The notes: generated from the sequence alone by a model not told the origin. Positions 28,036 to 38,068 are shown, numbered from the stretch's first letter. The stretch: DNA of 64,000 bases from Aurantiochytrium sp. KH105 (GCA_003116975.1 BGKB01000014.1:204601-268600), one strand, 5' to 3'. Made by a program: numbers and translations.

Positions 28036-28566
28036 CTGTTGCTTGACTCTTGTCGGTGAAAAGCGCAACTCTTTTTTAGGTACGAGAGAAGCCTCTGTGT
28101 TTGGCTGCTGTGATCGTTGTCGTCGAGGTCAGTTAGTTCATTCCTTCGTTCATCCTTACTCCAACGGAGCAGCCATGTATGTAATCCATCTCATGTAATG
28201 CAATGTGTACGACCGCCTTCTTCTCGCCTGCCTGCTTCAGCCTCGCGCGCCCGCTCCGACGCCTCGCTGCGCGGCCCCGCGGAGCGAGGGGGCGGGGGCG
28301 TCCGCTCGGGCAGAGCGTCCGGCAGCGGCTGCGGCGCGGCAAGAGCGAGGGCGGAGAAGGCGCGGCGGAGCAGCAGCGGCAACAGGAGAAGAAGATGATA
28401 CCAAGTCCAGCGAGTCGCCGCCAACCCCGACCGCGCGCGGCGACGGGCGCAGGCGCGCGGCGCGGAGAGCGCGGCGGCGGAGAGCGCGGCGGCAGAGAGG
28501 GCGGCCGCGGCCCCCGCGGCGGCGGCGGCGGCGGCGGCGGCGCGCGCGGCGCGGCGCGGCACGTAC
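28036..28566 (-). other. Putative 5' leader intron of V-ATPase c
   Basis: On the minus strand ACAG/GTACGT at 28566 is an excellent donor, and AGCAACAG at 28036, eight bases before the ATG, is a possible acceptor. The 531-bp interval is extremely GC-rich and has no in-frame coding role. The V-ATPase G gene shows the same design with the same GTACGT donor. The acceptor choice is uncertain. Confidence 0.45.
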
Positions 28567-29928
28567 CTGTCGGCGAGAAGGGTGCGAGATAGATGCAGGT
28601 ATGGCTTGCCTGGCCTGGGTGGCCGAGGCGAAGCGCTGCACAGGGAGGCCGGGCGCGCCTCGAGAGGGCGCGGGCCCAGTGGTTCACTGCAGTGGCGTAG
28701 GTTAGACCGTCACTGCATCTCGCCACTGAGAGTTAATAATGGGGCTGCGGGTGAAACGTTAGCCACAGAGAAAGATCGGTGGGAGTAGGAACGCAGAGGC
28801 AGGAGCGAATGGGAGGCGAGGCTGCGGCGGCGCGAGGCGTGGCTGCGATGGGATCAGAGGCAGTGGAGATGAGAGGAAGGGGCGAGCGTGCGGGCGAGGG
28901 GCTAAGGGGGGAAAGCGGCGCGCAGTGCATGTACCGGGTCCGCGAGCGAGCGATCTATGGTCCGGTGGAGTGCGCACGGCAGGACAAGGATCTGGCTGCA
29001 GGCTGCATGGCACTGCACTACTGATGGTGCTGCCGACAGCGAGGCTCTCGGTTCTCTCTTGAGCAGCAATAGCCGCAGGTGTAGGCCTGTAGCAGCCGCA
29101 GCAGCAAGACCAGCAAGAACAACAACAGTAGGACGAGGCAACTTGAAGTTGAAGAGCACGAGCTACATCGAGGGCACCGGCAACAACAGCAACACCACCA
29201 GCAAGTATAGCTCTGTATCGGCAGCGGATGATTGTTGAGGGGGGCGAGATCTATCTGCCACTGGCGAGAAGTTGAACTTTGGGGTCGAGAGCATGCTTTC
29301 CTCGATCGAACAAAGGATTGAGCAACCACTCAGCTGATGATAATCTCTACTCGCCTTCACCAAGTCTATAGTCATTCAATCGATCGACAGCGAATACAAA
29401 GGGGAGTGTGCTGACACCGATGATGCTGCCATGACGACGACAGTGATGATGACGCCGCCGCGATCGCCACATTTATTAGGTCGTCACAGTCTTCATTCTC
29501 ACCCCCCACTTTTTCTTTCCGTCGCTTTTTTCTTTTCTTAGCTTTTTACTTTCTTTCGCCTTCTTTTTTCTTTTCAGTCTTTTTACAAGAACATCGCGTT
29601 ACCGGTTTTTCCGCAAGTGGCGGCCTAGGACCATTGCAACCGCCAGAATGAATGACTGACTGACTGACTGACTGATTACCAGGAGCCCAATGCGACGACG
29701 CGAGAAACGTGCAACTTCAACGCGAGTCGAGAGACCTCTCTGCCTGCGTGACCGAACGTCGCGAGCGAGCCCACAAGTTGCCTCACGTTGCGGGCTGACT
29801 GACGGTGGTGATTCATTCAGGTCAGGCGGCTCGGCTCGTCAAGCCCGATCGTTCGAGCGAACGGAACCCAAACAGACAGACAGACAGACACGCACCAAGG
29901 TCCACGAAAGCTAAGAGGCAAGGAGAAG
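28567..29928. promoter_or_regulatory. Divergent intergenic region, V-ATPase c / myosin
   Basis: 1.36 kb between two genes transcribed apart. It is mostly GC-rich at the left and contains AGCAGCAGC/CAACAACAG-like simple stretches (29090-29200), a T/C-rich tract (29505-29590), a GACT repeat (29652-29675) and a GACA repeat (29871-29891) just before the myosin ATG. No CACTTGCGC box and no gene are seen. Confidence 0.5.
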
Positions 29929-32900
29929 ATGGACGAGCTCAATGAGCTGCCTCAGCTCGACGAGGACGTCGTCGTGAATGCCCTCGAAGCAAGGTTCCGT
30001 GGCGATAAACCATACACGTCAGCCGTAGGCATGTGTATTGCTGTAAATCCTTTCTTCAGACACGAAAACCTCTATGCGCCCGAAACGCAAGAAGCTTATG
30101 CCAAAGAACTTCTCGACAAGAAAAATGATCAAGAGACACATGCAAAGCTCCCGCCGCACTTGTACCGCACGTCGTGTGCAAGTTACGCCGACATGCGCAC
30201 CAAGAATAGGTCGCAGAGTATTCTTGTCAGCGGCGAATCCGGCGCCGGCAAAACCGAGTCCACCAAGATTCTTATGGACCACCTCGCTTTCATCAGCGAC
30301 ACCGCGGGTGACGCGACAGCGTCCGCGGCCAATCGTCGCACTGTAGCGCGCATCCTTCAGTCCAACCCGTTGCTCGAGGCCTTTGGCAATGCCAAGACCG
30401 TGCGTAACGATAACAGCTCGCGCTTTGGCAAGTTCATCGCGCTCCAATTCAATAAGAACGGGCTTCTCGTAGGCGCCGCCCTGTCGACATACTTGCTCGA
30501 AAAGAGTCGCATCGCTCATCAGGGTTCGCAAGAGCGTACTTTTCACGTGCTGTATCAGCTCGTCAATGGCGGTCTCGACGAAGCCTATGCGGCCTCCACA
30601 TTTGCAAATCTGCAAGACCTCAATAGTCTGCCCAACAATGATGATGTCGATCGCGACAAGGTCCAGGGCACAGCCACCCGCGCCGCTCTGCGTGCCATCG
30701 GCCTTGGGGACGGCCACAACTTTGACGGCATTCTCAGCGTTCTCTCCACGGTCCTCTTTCTGCTCGAAGTCGACTTTGTCGATGCACCCGACAGTGGCAA
30801 CGCAGCGAACGTCACGGAATCTTCCAAGGCTGGCATTGTTCCTCGACTTCTTTCTGCAATCTCACAGAGCGATGACGATAGCGACGCTTCGTGGCTGTCT
30901 CTGGAGCGCGTCCTCACACACCGCGACATCAAAGTCGGCCCAGAAACGATATCCAAGCCGCTCGATGCCAGCGCTTCCCGCGCCAACGCACAAGCTCTTG
31001 CGAAAGCCCTGTACGCCTCGCTCTTCGACTGGCTCGTCGCACGCATCAATTGTAGTCTCTGTGTCGATGCTGACACCGACAGCAATGTCGACACCAAACT
31101 TGCCAACGCAAAGCAAACCATTGAAATACTCGACATCTTTGGCTTCGAGTGTTTTGAAAAGAATTCTCTGGAACAGCTTTGCATCAATTTCACAAACGAG
31201 CGTCTTCAGCAGGTCTTCAATGAAAGCGTGCTGCATGAGGTTCAGATCGAGTACGAGCGCGAAGGGGTTCCTTGGAAGCGTATCGAGCACAACGATGGCG
31301 CCGAAATAATCGCTCTGATTCAGGGAAAAAATGCAAGTGTCTTTGGGCTCTTGCACGAGGAGTCTGTACGCCCGAACGGTTCGGATCACGCCTTTGTGGC
31401 CAAACTTACTGCGGACACCGCTCGCAAACATTTGCTTCGTCGCGATCGATTTGACAAGCACATCTTTTCCATCGAGCATTTCGCGGGCGCAGTATCCTAC
31501 GATGCGCGCAATTTTGTAGACATCAATCTCGACTCCCTCAACGAGGGACTCGGGGCCTATGTGCGAGACTACGGATCACCTTTTGCGGCATCGCTCATGC
31601 CCTCACCTGACCAACCAAAGTCCGGGACACGTGCGCTTACGCTGACCTTCAAGTTTCGCCAGCAGCTTGATGAGCTCATGACGGCCATCGCCGCGACCAA
31701 TACTCACTTTGTACGCTGCATCAAGCCCAACACAAGCATGCGTCGTGACATCTTCGACCAAGACATGGTGCGCGAGCAGCTACGTTGCAGCGGTGTAGTC
31801 GAGGCGATCCGCATCTCACGCGCTGGCTACGCTGACCGCTTGCCGCATGCAGAAGTGCTGCGAAACGAGGTCACAGGCGTGGCCAATACTCTTGACGATG
31901 CTCTTCGCTACTTTCTCGACACTGAAAAGTACTTTATCGGCAAAACGCGAGTCTTCTTTGTGCACGGGGCCCTGCAGGAGCTTCGTACACGCCGCAAACA
32001 GCTCCTTCATCAGCGCGCTTTGCGGATTCAGACGATGGTGCGCGGCAAGCTGGCCCGAAACCTTGTGACGCGTCTTCGTGCAGCTCTTTGTCTGCAGCGC
32101 ATTATGCGGGGCCGTCAAGCCCTTGCGCGGTTCCGTGCCCTAAGGGTCGCAGTTGTGCAAGTGCAGGCGCTTGAGCGGGCGCGGCGAGGTCGTCAAGACT
32201 TTTGTCGCATCGTGCACCATGTTCGGGTTCTGCAGCGCATGGGACGACGCATCGTTGCGCACAACGCAAGACTCGCTTCTGCCGCATCACGCATCGAGGC
32301 CTGGACTCGCATGATATCGTGCCGCATTGAATTTTTGCAATGCCGTCGCGGCATCGTGCAATTGCAAGCCCGCGCGCGAGCCGTGCTCGCCCGTCAGCGT
32401 TTTGTGCAACTTCTTGCAGCGTACCGAGAGTCGCAGTCGATTCGCGGCCTACAAGCCGAGGTGCGAGCGCTCAAGGCGCGAATTGCAGAGCTCGAGACGA
32501 AGCCGCTCGCGAATAGCGAACACGTCGAGCAAGCGGCCGAGAACAAGCCATTCCTCCACAAAGATTGGGTACCTGTTGCCACTGCGCGCAAACTCAAGTC
32601 TGCTCTCGTTCGTCTATCCCGAGAGAATGCGCGCCTCAAGACCCTTGTTCAAGACCAAGATGAGCAGTTGACGCAATTGCGAAATGATTCCATTTCGTCC
32701 AAGGAGCAGGAGTCCAAGGGCGAGGATGGGCCCAAGGTCCAGGATTGTGACCAAGAAAATCAATGCGCTCAAGCCAATGTCGTGCCGCGAAACGAAGAAC
32801 CTGCGCTTCGAGGCACAGGATCGTTCATCTTGAAAAACATTGTTTCATCGGGCGAGTCGCTGCTCCGGACGATGGAGGGTGTTGGCAAGTTTTTGCTCGA

Positions 32901-33036
32901 CGAAATTGACCCGCTCGAGTTCGAGTCCCAACGGAATGCAAATCGCGCCAACGCCCAAGACCCCCATCAGGAGAACCGTCGTCAGCGTCGAGCTCGTGCG
33001 CAGAGTAGAAATTCGCAGCCTGGTAGCAGCTCGTAA
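29929..33036 (+). CDS. Unconventional myosin heavy chain with IQ neck
   Basis: The 1035-residue protein starts directly with the motor domain (DELNELPQLDEDVVVNALEARF) and lacks the N-terminal SH3-like barrel. It has the P-loop GESGAGKT (about 102-109), switch I NDNSSRFGK (about 161), switch II/relay DIFGFECFEKNSLEQLCINFTNERLQQ (about 402), and the actin-binding end HFVRCIKPN (about 594). About six IQ-like repeats (690-840) follow (IQTMVRGKLARNL, LQRIMRGRQALARF), then a short coiled coil and a tail ending in GESLLRTMEGVGKFLLDEIDPLEF. No MyTH4, FERM or SH3 domain is visible. The class is not assigned. Single exon; ATG at 29929. Confidence 0.9.
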   Translation: MDELNELPQLDEDVVVNALEARFRGDKPYTSAVGMCIAVNPFFRHENLYAPETQEAYAKELLDKKNDQETHAKLPPHLYRTSCASYADMRTKNRSQSILVSGESGAGKTESTKILMDHLAFISDTAGDATASAANRRTVARILQSNPLLEAFGNAKTVRNDNSSRFGKFIALQFNKNGLLVGAALSTYLLEKSRIAHQGSQERTFHVLYQLVNGGLDEAYAASTFANLQDLNSLPNNDDVDRDKVQGTATRAALRAIGLGDGHNFDGILSVLSTVLFLLEVDFVDAPDSGNAANVTESSKAGIVPRLLSAISQSDDDSDASWLSLERVLTHRDIKVGPETISKPLDASASRANAQALAKALYASLFDWLVARINCSLCVDADTDSNVDTKLANAKQTIEILDIFGFECFEKNSLEQLCINFTNERLQQVFNESVLHEVQIEYEREGVPWKRIEHNDGAEIIALIQGKNASVFGLLHEESVRPNGSDHAFVAKLTADTARKHLLRRDRFDKHIFSIEHFAGAVSYDARNFVDINLDSLNEGLGAYVRDYGSPFAASLMPSPDQPKSGTRALTLTFKFRQQLDELMTAIAATNTHFVRCIKPNTSMRRDIFDQDMVREQLRCSGVVEAIRISRAGYADRLPHAEVLRNEVTGVANTLDDALRYFLDTEKYFIGKTRVFFVHGALQELRTRRKQLLHQRALRIQTMVRGKLARNLVTRLRAALCLQRIMRGRQALARFRALRVAVVQVQALERARRGRQDFCRIVHHVRVLQRMGRRIVAHNARLASAASRIEAWTRMISCRIEFLQCRRGIVQLQARARAVLARQRFVQLLAAYRESQSIRGLQAEVRALKARIAELETKPLANSEHVEQAAENKPFLHKDWVPVATARKLKSALVRLSRENARLKTLVQDQDEQLTQLRNDSISSKEQESKGEDGPKVQDCDQENQCAQANVVPRNEEPALRGTGSFILKNIVSSGESLLRTMEGVGKFLLDEIDPLEFESQRNANRANAQDPHQENRRQRRARAQSRNSQPGSSS

Positions 33037-33333
33037 ACCCATGTTCAAATGTATCGATTTTTCATTTCATGTTTGTTGTACGTGTCAAGCTCGAATCATG
33101 CAGCTCAAAAGGCGGGCGGGTGTACCAGGACGGATCACAATGATCTGAACTCAAATCGTACGGCGTCTTGGTGGAGAGAGAGAGAATGCAGGCTGTTGCA
33201 AAGTTCCAGAAGCGTGAACGTGATGATGGCGAACGGAGAAACATTTAAGCCTTCTCCAAACAAAAAGTATTGCAATGTGAGAACAATTTACAAGTTAAAA
33301 TGTCAAACATACATCAACAAGAAAGTCAAAGTT

Positions 33334-34062
33334 TCATGAAGGTGATACACAGCGGAGCTCGTGCGGCCTGGGAGGTGCCAGAGCGAACCACATCACGAGC
33401 AAAAGCGTAAAGAAAACATCTCGCCTTGATATTGGCTTCGCTTGCAAAACAATCTTGACCCCAACGATACAAGTCACTACCGCCCATGGTAGCAATAGGC
33501 TGGGAAAGACGTAGGCTGCCAGCAAATAGATTACAGAGAGCACAAGGGTGCCGTTTTTGTCTGCGCCCGCCTCGTGATGAGCTAAAGACAAGTTCACGGC
33601 CCGCACCACACACGAAAGTCCAGCAAGCTCCAAAATACTCACTGTCAAGGTGCTACAACCGACCTCGCGCTCTACAAGGTCCTGGACCGAGGGCCACAAG
33701 AGCGCCGCATACGCAAGCTGCCGCACTGCCGCATTGAGACTGGGCGCTTGTCGCTGCGGCATTGACGATGGCGGCGGCTGCGACGAAGAAGAAGACGACG
33801 ACGACGACGCAGCACTACTACTATTTCCTGGTGGTGACGGAAATGTTGACGACGACGACGACGACAACAACAATGCCCCATCTTCCTTGCGTCGGCTCTC
33901 GCGCCCAGGCCGCGTCTGCCGCGCCAAGAGCGCCTCCAGGTCGAGGTCAACCTCGTGCTCTTGCTCGTCCGCGTCGATGCCCGCCGCCTCGAGGCGGTCG
34001 CGCAAGGCTGCCGCGGAGGCGACCGACGAGCTCGTCGACGTCGCACCGTGGCTCGTCATCAT
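33334..34062 (-). CDS. Serine-rich multipass membrane protein, unknown
   Basis: A 242-residue frame from ATG at 34062. Its first half is polar and low-complexity, with an acidic stretch (ADEQEHEVDLDLEALLARQ) and long serine runs from GAC/TCG-type repeats (33770-33880). The second half has three or four hydrophobic segments (LTVSILELAGLSCVVRAVNL, LVLSVIYLLAAYVFPSLLL, WAVVTCIVGVKIVL, VFFTLLLVMWFALA). No family is recognised. Hydrophobic C-terminal segments of natural composition support a real gene. A longer frame continues upstream but overlaps the DUF4291 gene and is not believed. It is divergent from DUF4291, with 320 bp between starts. Confidence 0.5.
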   Translation of the reverse strand: MMTSHGATSTSSSVASAAALRDRLEAAGIDADEQEHEVDLDLEALLARQTRPGRESRRKEDGALLLSSSSSSTFPSPPGNSSSAASSSSSSSSSQPPPSSMPQRQAPSLNAAVRQLAYAALLWPSVQDLVEREVGCSTLTVSILELAGLSCVVRAVNLSLAHHEAGADKNGTLVLSVIYLLAAYVFPSLLLPWAVVTCIVGVKIVLQAKPISRRDVFFTLLLVMWFALAPPRPHELRCVSPS

Positions 34063-34383
34063 CACCGTGATGCTCGCGCCGTCGCGAGTCCTCGGTCCTT
34101 GCAACGCCCGCACGTTCTCGGCACAGCCGGTTATGCTTTGGTTCTTGCCCAGGTCGGTGATCGTGCAGTGCACGTGCATGCGAGCACAAATTGAGGTCTC
34201 CTTGCTTTGCAGGTAAGGCGGTCGGTCGCTGCACGGCGCTTGGCTAGCCACTGCAGACCCCAAACATTGGGGATCGAACGACTCGGAGAGAGACGCAAAA
34301 GCGTTTCGCCTCTTTGTGACGCAGCTTTGAGCAGACCACAGATCACAAGCATCGGATTCTTGCCGTTGATATCTTTGATAATC

Positions 34384-35154
34384 ATGGCGAAAACACCCAC
34401 GACCTCGACGAAATCTGCCCCAGTGCCCAACCTCACGGACGGCGTACAGGTCTTTCATGCAGACTGGGACGAGCAAGGAGTATACTTCTATCAGGCTTAC
34501 ATGTCTTCCATTGCGGATTGGGCAGTGGAACATGGCAAGCTTGGTGGACCAGACTTCAAGCCTACACGAATGACATGGATCAAGCCTTCCTTTGCCTGGA
34601 TGCTTTACAGGAGCAGCTATGCCTCCAAGGTACCTTATCAGGAGCGTGTGCTTCGCATTAAGCTTTCGCACGAAGGTCTGGCTGAACTTTTGAACATGTG
34701 CGTCTGCAAAACGGGCGGTGGAGGCACTCATGGCCGCGTGCAATGGGATCCTGAGCGAGACATTATGGAGCCAGCACCCAAGGGTCGCGAACCGCGCAAA
34801 ATGCTTCGTAAAAGAGCCATTCAAATTGGCCTCGCCGGCCCGCTTGCTGCCAAGTATGTCGAAAGCATCATTGGGGTTGAGGATGTGACCGAACTGGCCC
34901 ATGCCGTCGGCGCAGCTCACGCGCTTCGTTCCCCGGAAGCGCGCAAGGCTGCTCTCGAATGCCTTTCCTTGCCAGCGGAGCGACCTTACATGCCACGTTG
35001 CTCGCCAGAGCAGCTACAGCGACTTGCCATGCTTCCAGGACCCGTTGCGGACACATACAGTGTGCCATGCGCGCCTTTGCGCCAGCCTGAAGACATCCCA
35101 ATCGCTACGTCTACTTCTGATCCGACCCAAGGACCAAGGGAAGAAGAAGCATGA
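34384..35154 (+). CDS. DUF4291 family protein
   Basis: The 256-residue product carries the DUF4291 signature in order: VFHADWDEQGVYFYQAYMSS, IADWAVEHGKLGGP, FKPTRMTWIKPSFAWMLYRS, QERVLRIKLSHEGL, VQWDPERDI and RAIQIGLAGPLAAKYVESI. The family is common in bacteria and fungi and scattered in other eukaryotes; its biochemical role is not established to my knowledge. The C-terminal third (about 175-256) is poorly conserved and ends in an acidic tail. The ATG at 34384 is chosen because the domain begins about 20 residues later; an upstream extension of the frame overlaps the opposite gene's promoter region. Single exon. Confidence 0.8.
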   Translation: MAKTPTTSTKSAPVPNLTDGVQVFHADWDEQGVYFYQAYMSSIADWAVEHGKLGGPDFKPTRMTWIKPSFAWMLYRSSYASKVPYQERVLRIKLSHEGLAELLNMCVCKTGGGGTHGRVQWDPERDIMEPAPKGREPRKMLRKRAIQIGLAGPLAAKYVESIIGVEDVTELAHAVGAAHALRSPEARKAALECLSLPAERPYMPRCSPEQLQRLAMLPGPVADTYSVPCAPLRQPEDIPIATSTSDPTQGPREEEA

Positions 35155-35560
35155 TCGAGCAAGCTTTGTGACTTTGGTATACAAACCTTCACTACGCGAA
35201 TTTTTGATTTTTTCCACGAAAATGGTTACAAAGGTCTGATGATACCAGGCATACTACTTTGATGCTTTTATAACTCGTTCTGAGCAGGAATGATGAGAAC
35301 GTTTTGTTGTTGGTTTTTTTGGATCTGGGAGACTGCATTGGCCAAGTGATTAGCGTTGGTGGCTGGCAGTAAATGATGCTCTGCAAGCGCTTTGGCATCT
35401 CCAAAATTGGGTGCCTTGGTATCTCTCTTTTTCTTTTTTCTTTGAAAAGAATAATTGGGTGTCTAAAAGCAAGCAAGCCGCCGAAGCAGGGTAAGAAAAA
35501 CCAAAACAAGCTTCTCTTGGACGTGCCAACGCGCGCGCGTGCGCCTTGCACAGAAACACC
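35155..35560. other. Intergenic region, DUF4291 / SAE1
   Basis: 406 bp holding the DUF4291 3' end and SAE1 promoter. A TTTTTCTTTT tract lies at 35425-35445. No other gene is seen. Confidence 0.5.
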
Positions 35561-36711
35561 ATGGCCGGGGACGATGCGGACATCTCCGAGCAGGAGGCTG
35601 CCGTGTACGACCGGCAGATTCGCCTTTGGGGTACGTGATATGGACTCGTTCAAGAGGCGACGCCACCGCGGGCGACCACGAAACGGGGGGAGATGAGGAA
35701 ACGAACTAACCCAACAACCACGACGAGGATTGCTGGCGCGTAGGTGTGGAGGCGCAGCGCCGTATGCGCAGCTCGCACGTTCTGTTTGTAGGCTTTCGGA
35801 CTTTGAATGCCGAGGTCTGCAAAAACACCGTTCTGGCAGGCGTGAGCGTGACGATCCAAGATGCTGGCGCCGTCGAGGCGGCCGATCTTGGTGGCAACTT
35901 CTTTCTCACATCCGAGAGTCTTGGCGCTAACCGTGCCGAGGCCGCTGCACCTGCTGTGCAGGAGCTGAATCCGCTTGTCAAAGTTGGCGCACTCACAAAG
36001 GCCGCTCACGAGCTCACCCTCGAAGACCTCAAGCCTTTCACGATGGTTTGCGCTGCGGACTGTAACACGCAGACGCAAGTGCATCTTAATTCGCTTTGTC
36101 GGACGCTCAAAATTGGCTTCTTGAGCGCACGGAGCTTTGGATGGTCAGCTGCCATGTTTCAGGACCTTGGCGATAAACACACGTACCTTGCAAAAACAAC
36201 CACGAATAAAGTTGATGCAGACGGCGAAAAGGAAGTGGCATACGAACCTCGGGAGGTCTCGTTCTGCCCGCTCGAGACCGCACTCGCTGTTCCAATCGCA
36301 GAAATCGCTCAAACGAAGCGTAAGCGTCGCCGTGCCAAGGCTATTCGGGATGCGGGCCTTGCTGTAACCGAGCAATTCTGCGCGCTTCAGGTGTTGCAGC
36401 GCCTAGAAGCAGAACCCGCAGGGGAAACTGCGTTCAACGAGGCACGTGCGCGTGAGGCCTTGAGTCAAATCGCCGGTGGAGCCAGCGACAACGAGAGCAG
36501 CCCCCCGGAGGTCGATCATGAGGCTGTCCTTGAGCTCGTGCGGGGCGCGCAGCTTGGGACGGAGCTGTCGCCAACATGCGCTGTTGTTGGCGGCATTGTC
36601 GGTCAAGAGCTTCTCAAGGCAATGAGCGGGAAGGACGCTCCTCTCGACAACTTTTTCTTTTTTGACGGCATCTCTGGCGGTGGTATCGTGCGTCGCATCA
36701 TCGGCAAGTAA
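35561..36711 (+). CDS. SAE1: SUMO-activating enzyme subunit 1 (AOS1/SAE1), two exons
   Basis: SAE1 pairs with UBA2 to form the SUMO E1, which adenylates SUMO. Exon 1 (35561-35630) encodes MAGDDADISEQEAAVYDRQI followed by RLW; exon 2 (35744-36711) continues GVEAQRRMRSSHVLFVGF. The 113-bp intron has donor GTACGT, a consensus ACTAAC branch site (35705-35710) and acceptor GCGTAG. The 345-residue protein equals human SAE1 in length. It keeps the inactive-adenylation-domain features: LNAEVCKNTVLAGVSVTIQDAGAVEAADLGGNFFL, with no catalytic cysteine expected in this subunit, and the C-terminal PTCAVVGGIVGQELLKAMSGKDAPLDNFFFFDG. Exon 1 is too short to be seen by frame scanning. Confidence 0.95.
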
Positions 36712-37127
36712 GACTTTCTTTTCCAAAAAAAAAATGAAGAAAGAGAAATCCGGCGCAGGACGCGAGGGGGGGGGGGTGACCAAGAGCTGAGAATAGTGCC
36801 GGTTCGTAGAGGATTGATTGCCTCTTGCACGGGCCAAACAAAAACTTGAACGAAAAGAAGAGTCGTGTTCAACTTTCCGCAGGATAGTCCTGGGCCGACC
36901 TATAGATTGGATAAATCAAGTCTGTTTGTTTCTCTTTTGACATCATTTTCGTTTTGGCAGCGCACATCAATTATCGGTGAACAAAACGGGTTGCACGAAA
37001 GTCTTTCAGAGAAAGTAGGTCTTCACCAGAGCTAATGCAAGATAACTTCATCTGGTGCGAGTCAACGTGAAATGAAAAAAGATACCAAATCAAACATAAA
37101 TGATACGCGTGCAGCAAAAGATCATCT
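36712..37127. other. Convergent 3' flank, SAE1 / V-ATPase G
   Basis: 416 bp between two stop codons of converging genes. It contains an A-run (36726-36734) and a G-run (36767-36776). No gene is seen. Confidence 0.55.
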
Positions 37128-37478
37128 CTACACCTTGGTCTTGACGCCCTTGCGCGAGGCCGGGACGTCAAGGTTGACGTCAGTGACAACGTCAATCATC
37201 ATCTTGACGATAGCGTCCGAGTTCTTCTGCACATCCGACTTGAGCGTGGAGATGTCCTGGTCTGCCTTGGAGGACAGCTCGCTAATTACGGTGTTGTCGT
37301 CGCTCTGGTTCTTCTCAAGGTCCGCAAGGCTCTTCATCTGCGAGTCGCGGTACGCCTTGATCTCAGCGTCGGCATCTGCGCGGGCCTGCTTGAGGGTGGC
37401 GGCGCGCTGCTTGCGCGCGGCCTCGACCTGCTTCGTGGCCTCGTCCTCGGCCTTCTTCAGCTTCATCATGTCCGCCAT
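37128..37478 (-). CDS. VMA10: V-type proton ATPase subunit G
   Basis: Subunit G pairs with E in the peripheral stalks that hold V1 against Vo. The 116-residue product matches the family in length and in its helical start (MKLKKAEDEATKQVEAARKQR, LKQARADADAEIKAYRDSQM), which is the conserved end; the C-terminal half is variable as usual. The DNA upstream reads CTTGCAG/GAAAGAAC 27 bases before the ATG, an intron acceptor. With V-ATPase A and c it makes three pump subunits within 14 kb. Confidence 0.92.
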   Translation of the reverse strand: MADMMKLKKAEDEATKQVEAARKQRAATLKQARADADAEIKAYRDSQMKSLADLEKNQSDDNTVISELSSKADQDISTLKSDVQKNSDAIVKMMIDVVTDVNLDVPASRKGVKTKV

Positions 37479-37505
37479 TTTGCTCTACGACGACCTTGTT
37501 CTTTC

Positions 37506-37780
37506 CTGCAAGAAACAAGCAATCCGAATCAAGTCAACCTGCGCAGTGCGAATCCGTCTCGTCAGTTCTCCCGCCTTGCCGCTCTTCCCGGCGCGCTTCT
37601 CGTCCTCCTCGCCGCAGCTTTCGGCACATTAAATCTCCCTTCCATTCCTCGCCTGCCGCCATCCATCCATCAATCCCCGCGCGACCGGCGCTCGCGCGCC
37701 CGCGCGCGTGGGGGAGGGGAGGGCGGCGCGCGGCGGAAGGGCCCGCGGCGGCGCGAGCGCCCGCGCGCGGCGCGACGTAC
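37506..37780 (-). other. 5' leader intron of V-ATPase G
   Basis: Donor CAG/GTACGT at 37780 and acceptor TTGTTTCTTGCAG at 37506 bracket 275 bp on the minus strand. Both sites are strong. The interval is GC-rich and non-coding. Confidence 0.65.
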
Positions 37781-37994
37781 CTGGGCTCGTGCGTGCGTGC
37801 TTGCTTGCGTGCTTGCTTGCTTGCTTGCTTGCTTGCGAGCGTGTTTGTCGCGGGCGCCTTTTCGCCCTCTTTGCACGCGCAGCCGCTCCCGCCTTAAAGC
37901 GCCGCGCTGCGAAGGCGCCGCGACCCGGCGCGGAACTGCTGGTTAAGGCGGCAGGCGCAAGATCCTTTTGGCCAAGTACCATCTCGCGGAGGCG

Positions 37995-38068
37995 CACTTG
38001 CGCGGCGGATACCCGACTTGCGCGCGCGCATTGTGCACTTGCGCGCCCGAGCTTTGCCCCACTTGCTG
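37995..38068. promoter_or_regulatory. CACTTGCGC box cluster, V-ATPase G side
   Basis: Boxes at 37995 (CACTTGCGC), 38015 (GACTTGCGC), 38036 (CACTTGCGC) and 38060 (CACTTGCTG), spaced 20, 21 and 24 bp. They lie 215-290 bp upstream of the predicted leader-exon donor of V-ATPase G. Confidence 0.55.

Noticed and set aside
34255-34300. tRNA-like T-arm, GTTCGATCCCC on the minus strand
   Set aside because: The flanking bases do not form a T stem and no acceptor or anticodon arm can be drawn.
34063-34920. Upstream extension of the minus-strand membrane protein
   Set aside because: It runs antisense through the DUF4291 domain. The ATG at 34062 fits the gene spacing better.
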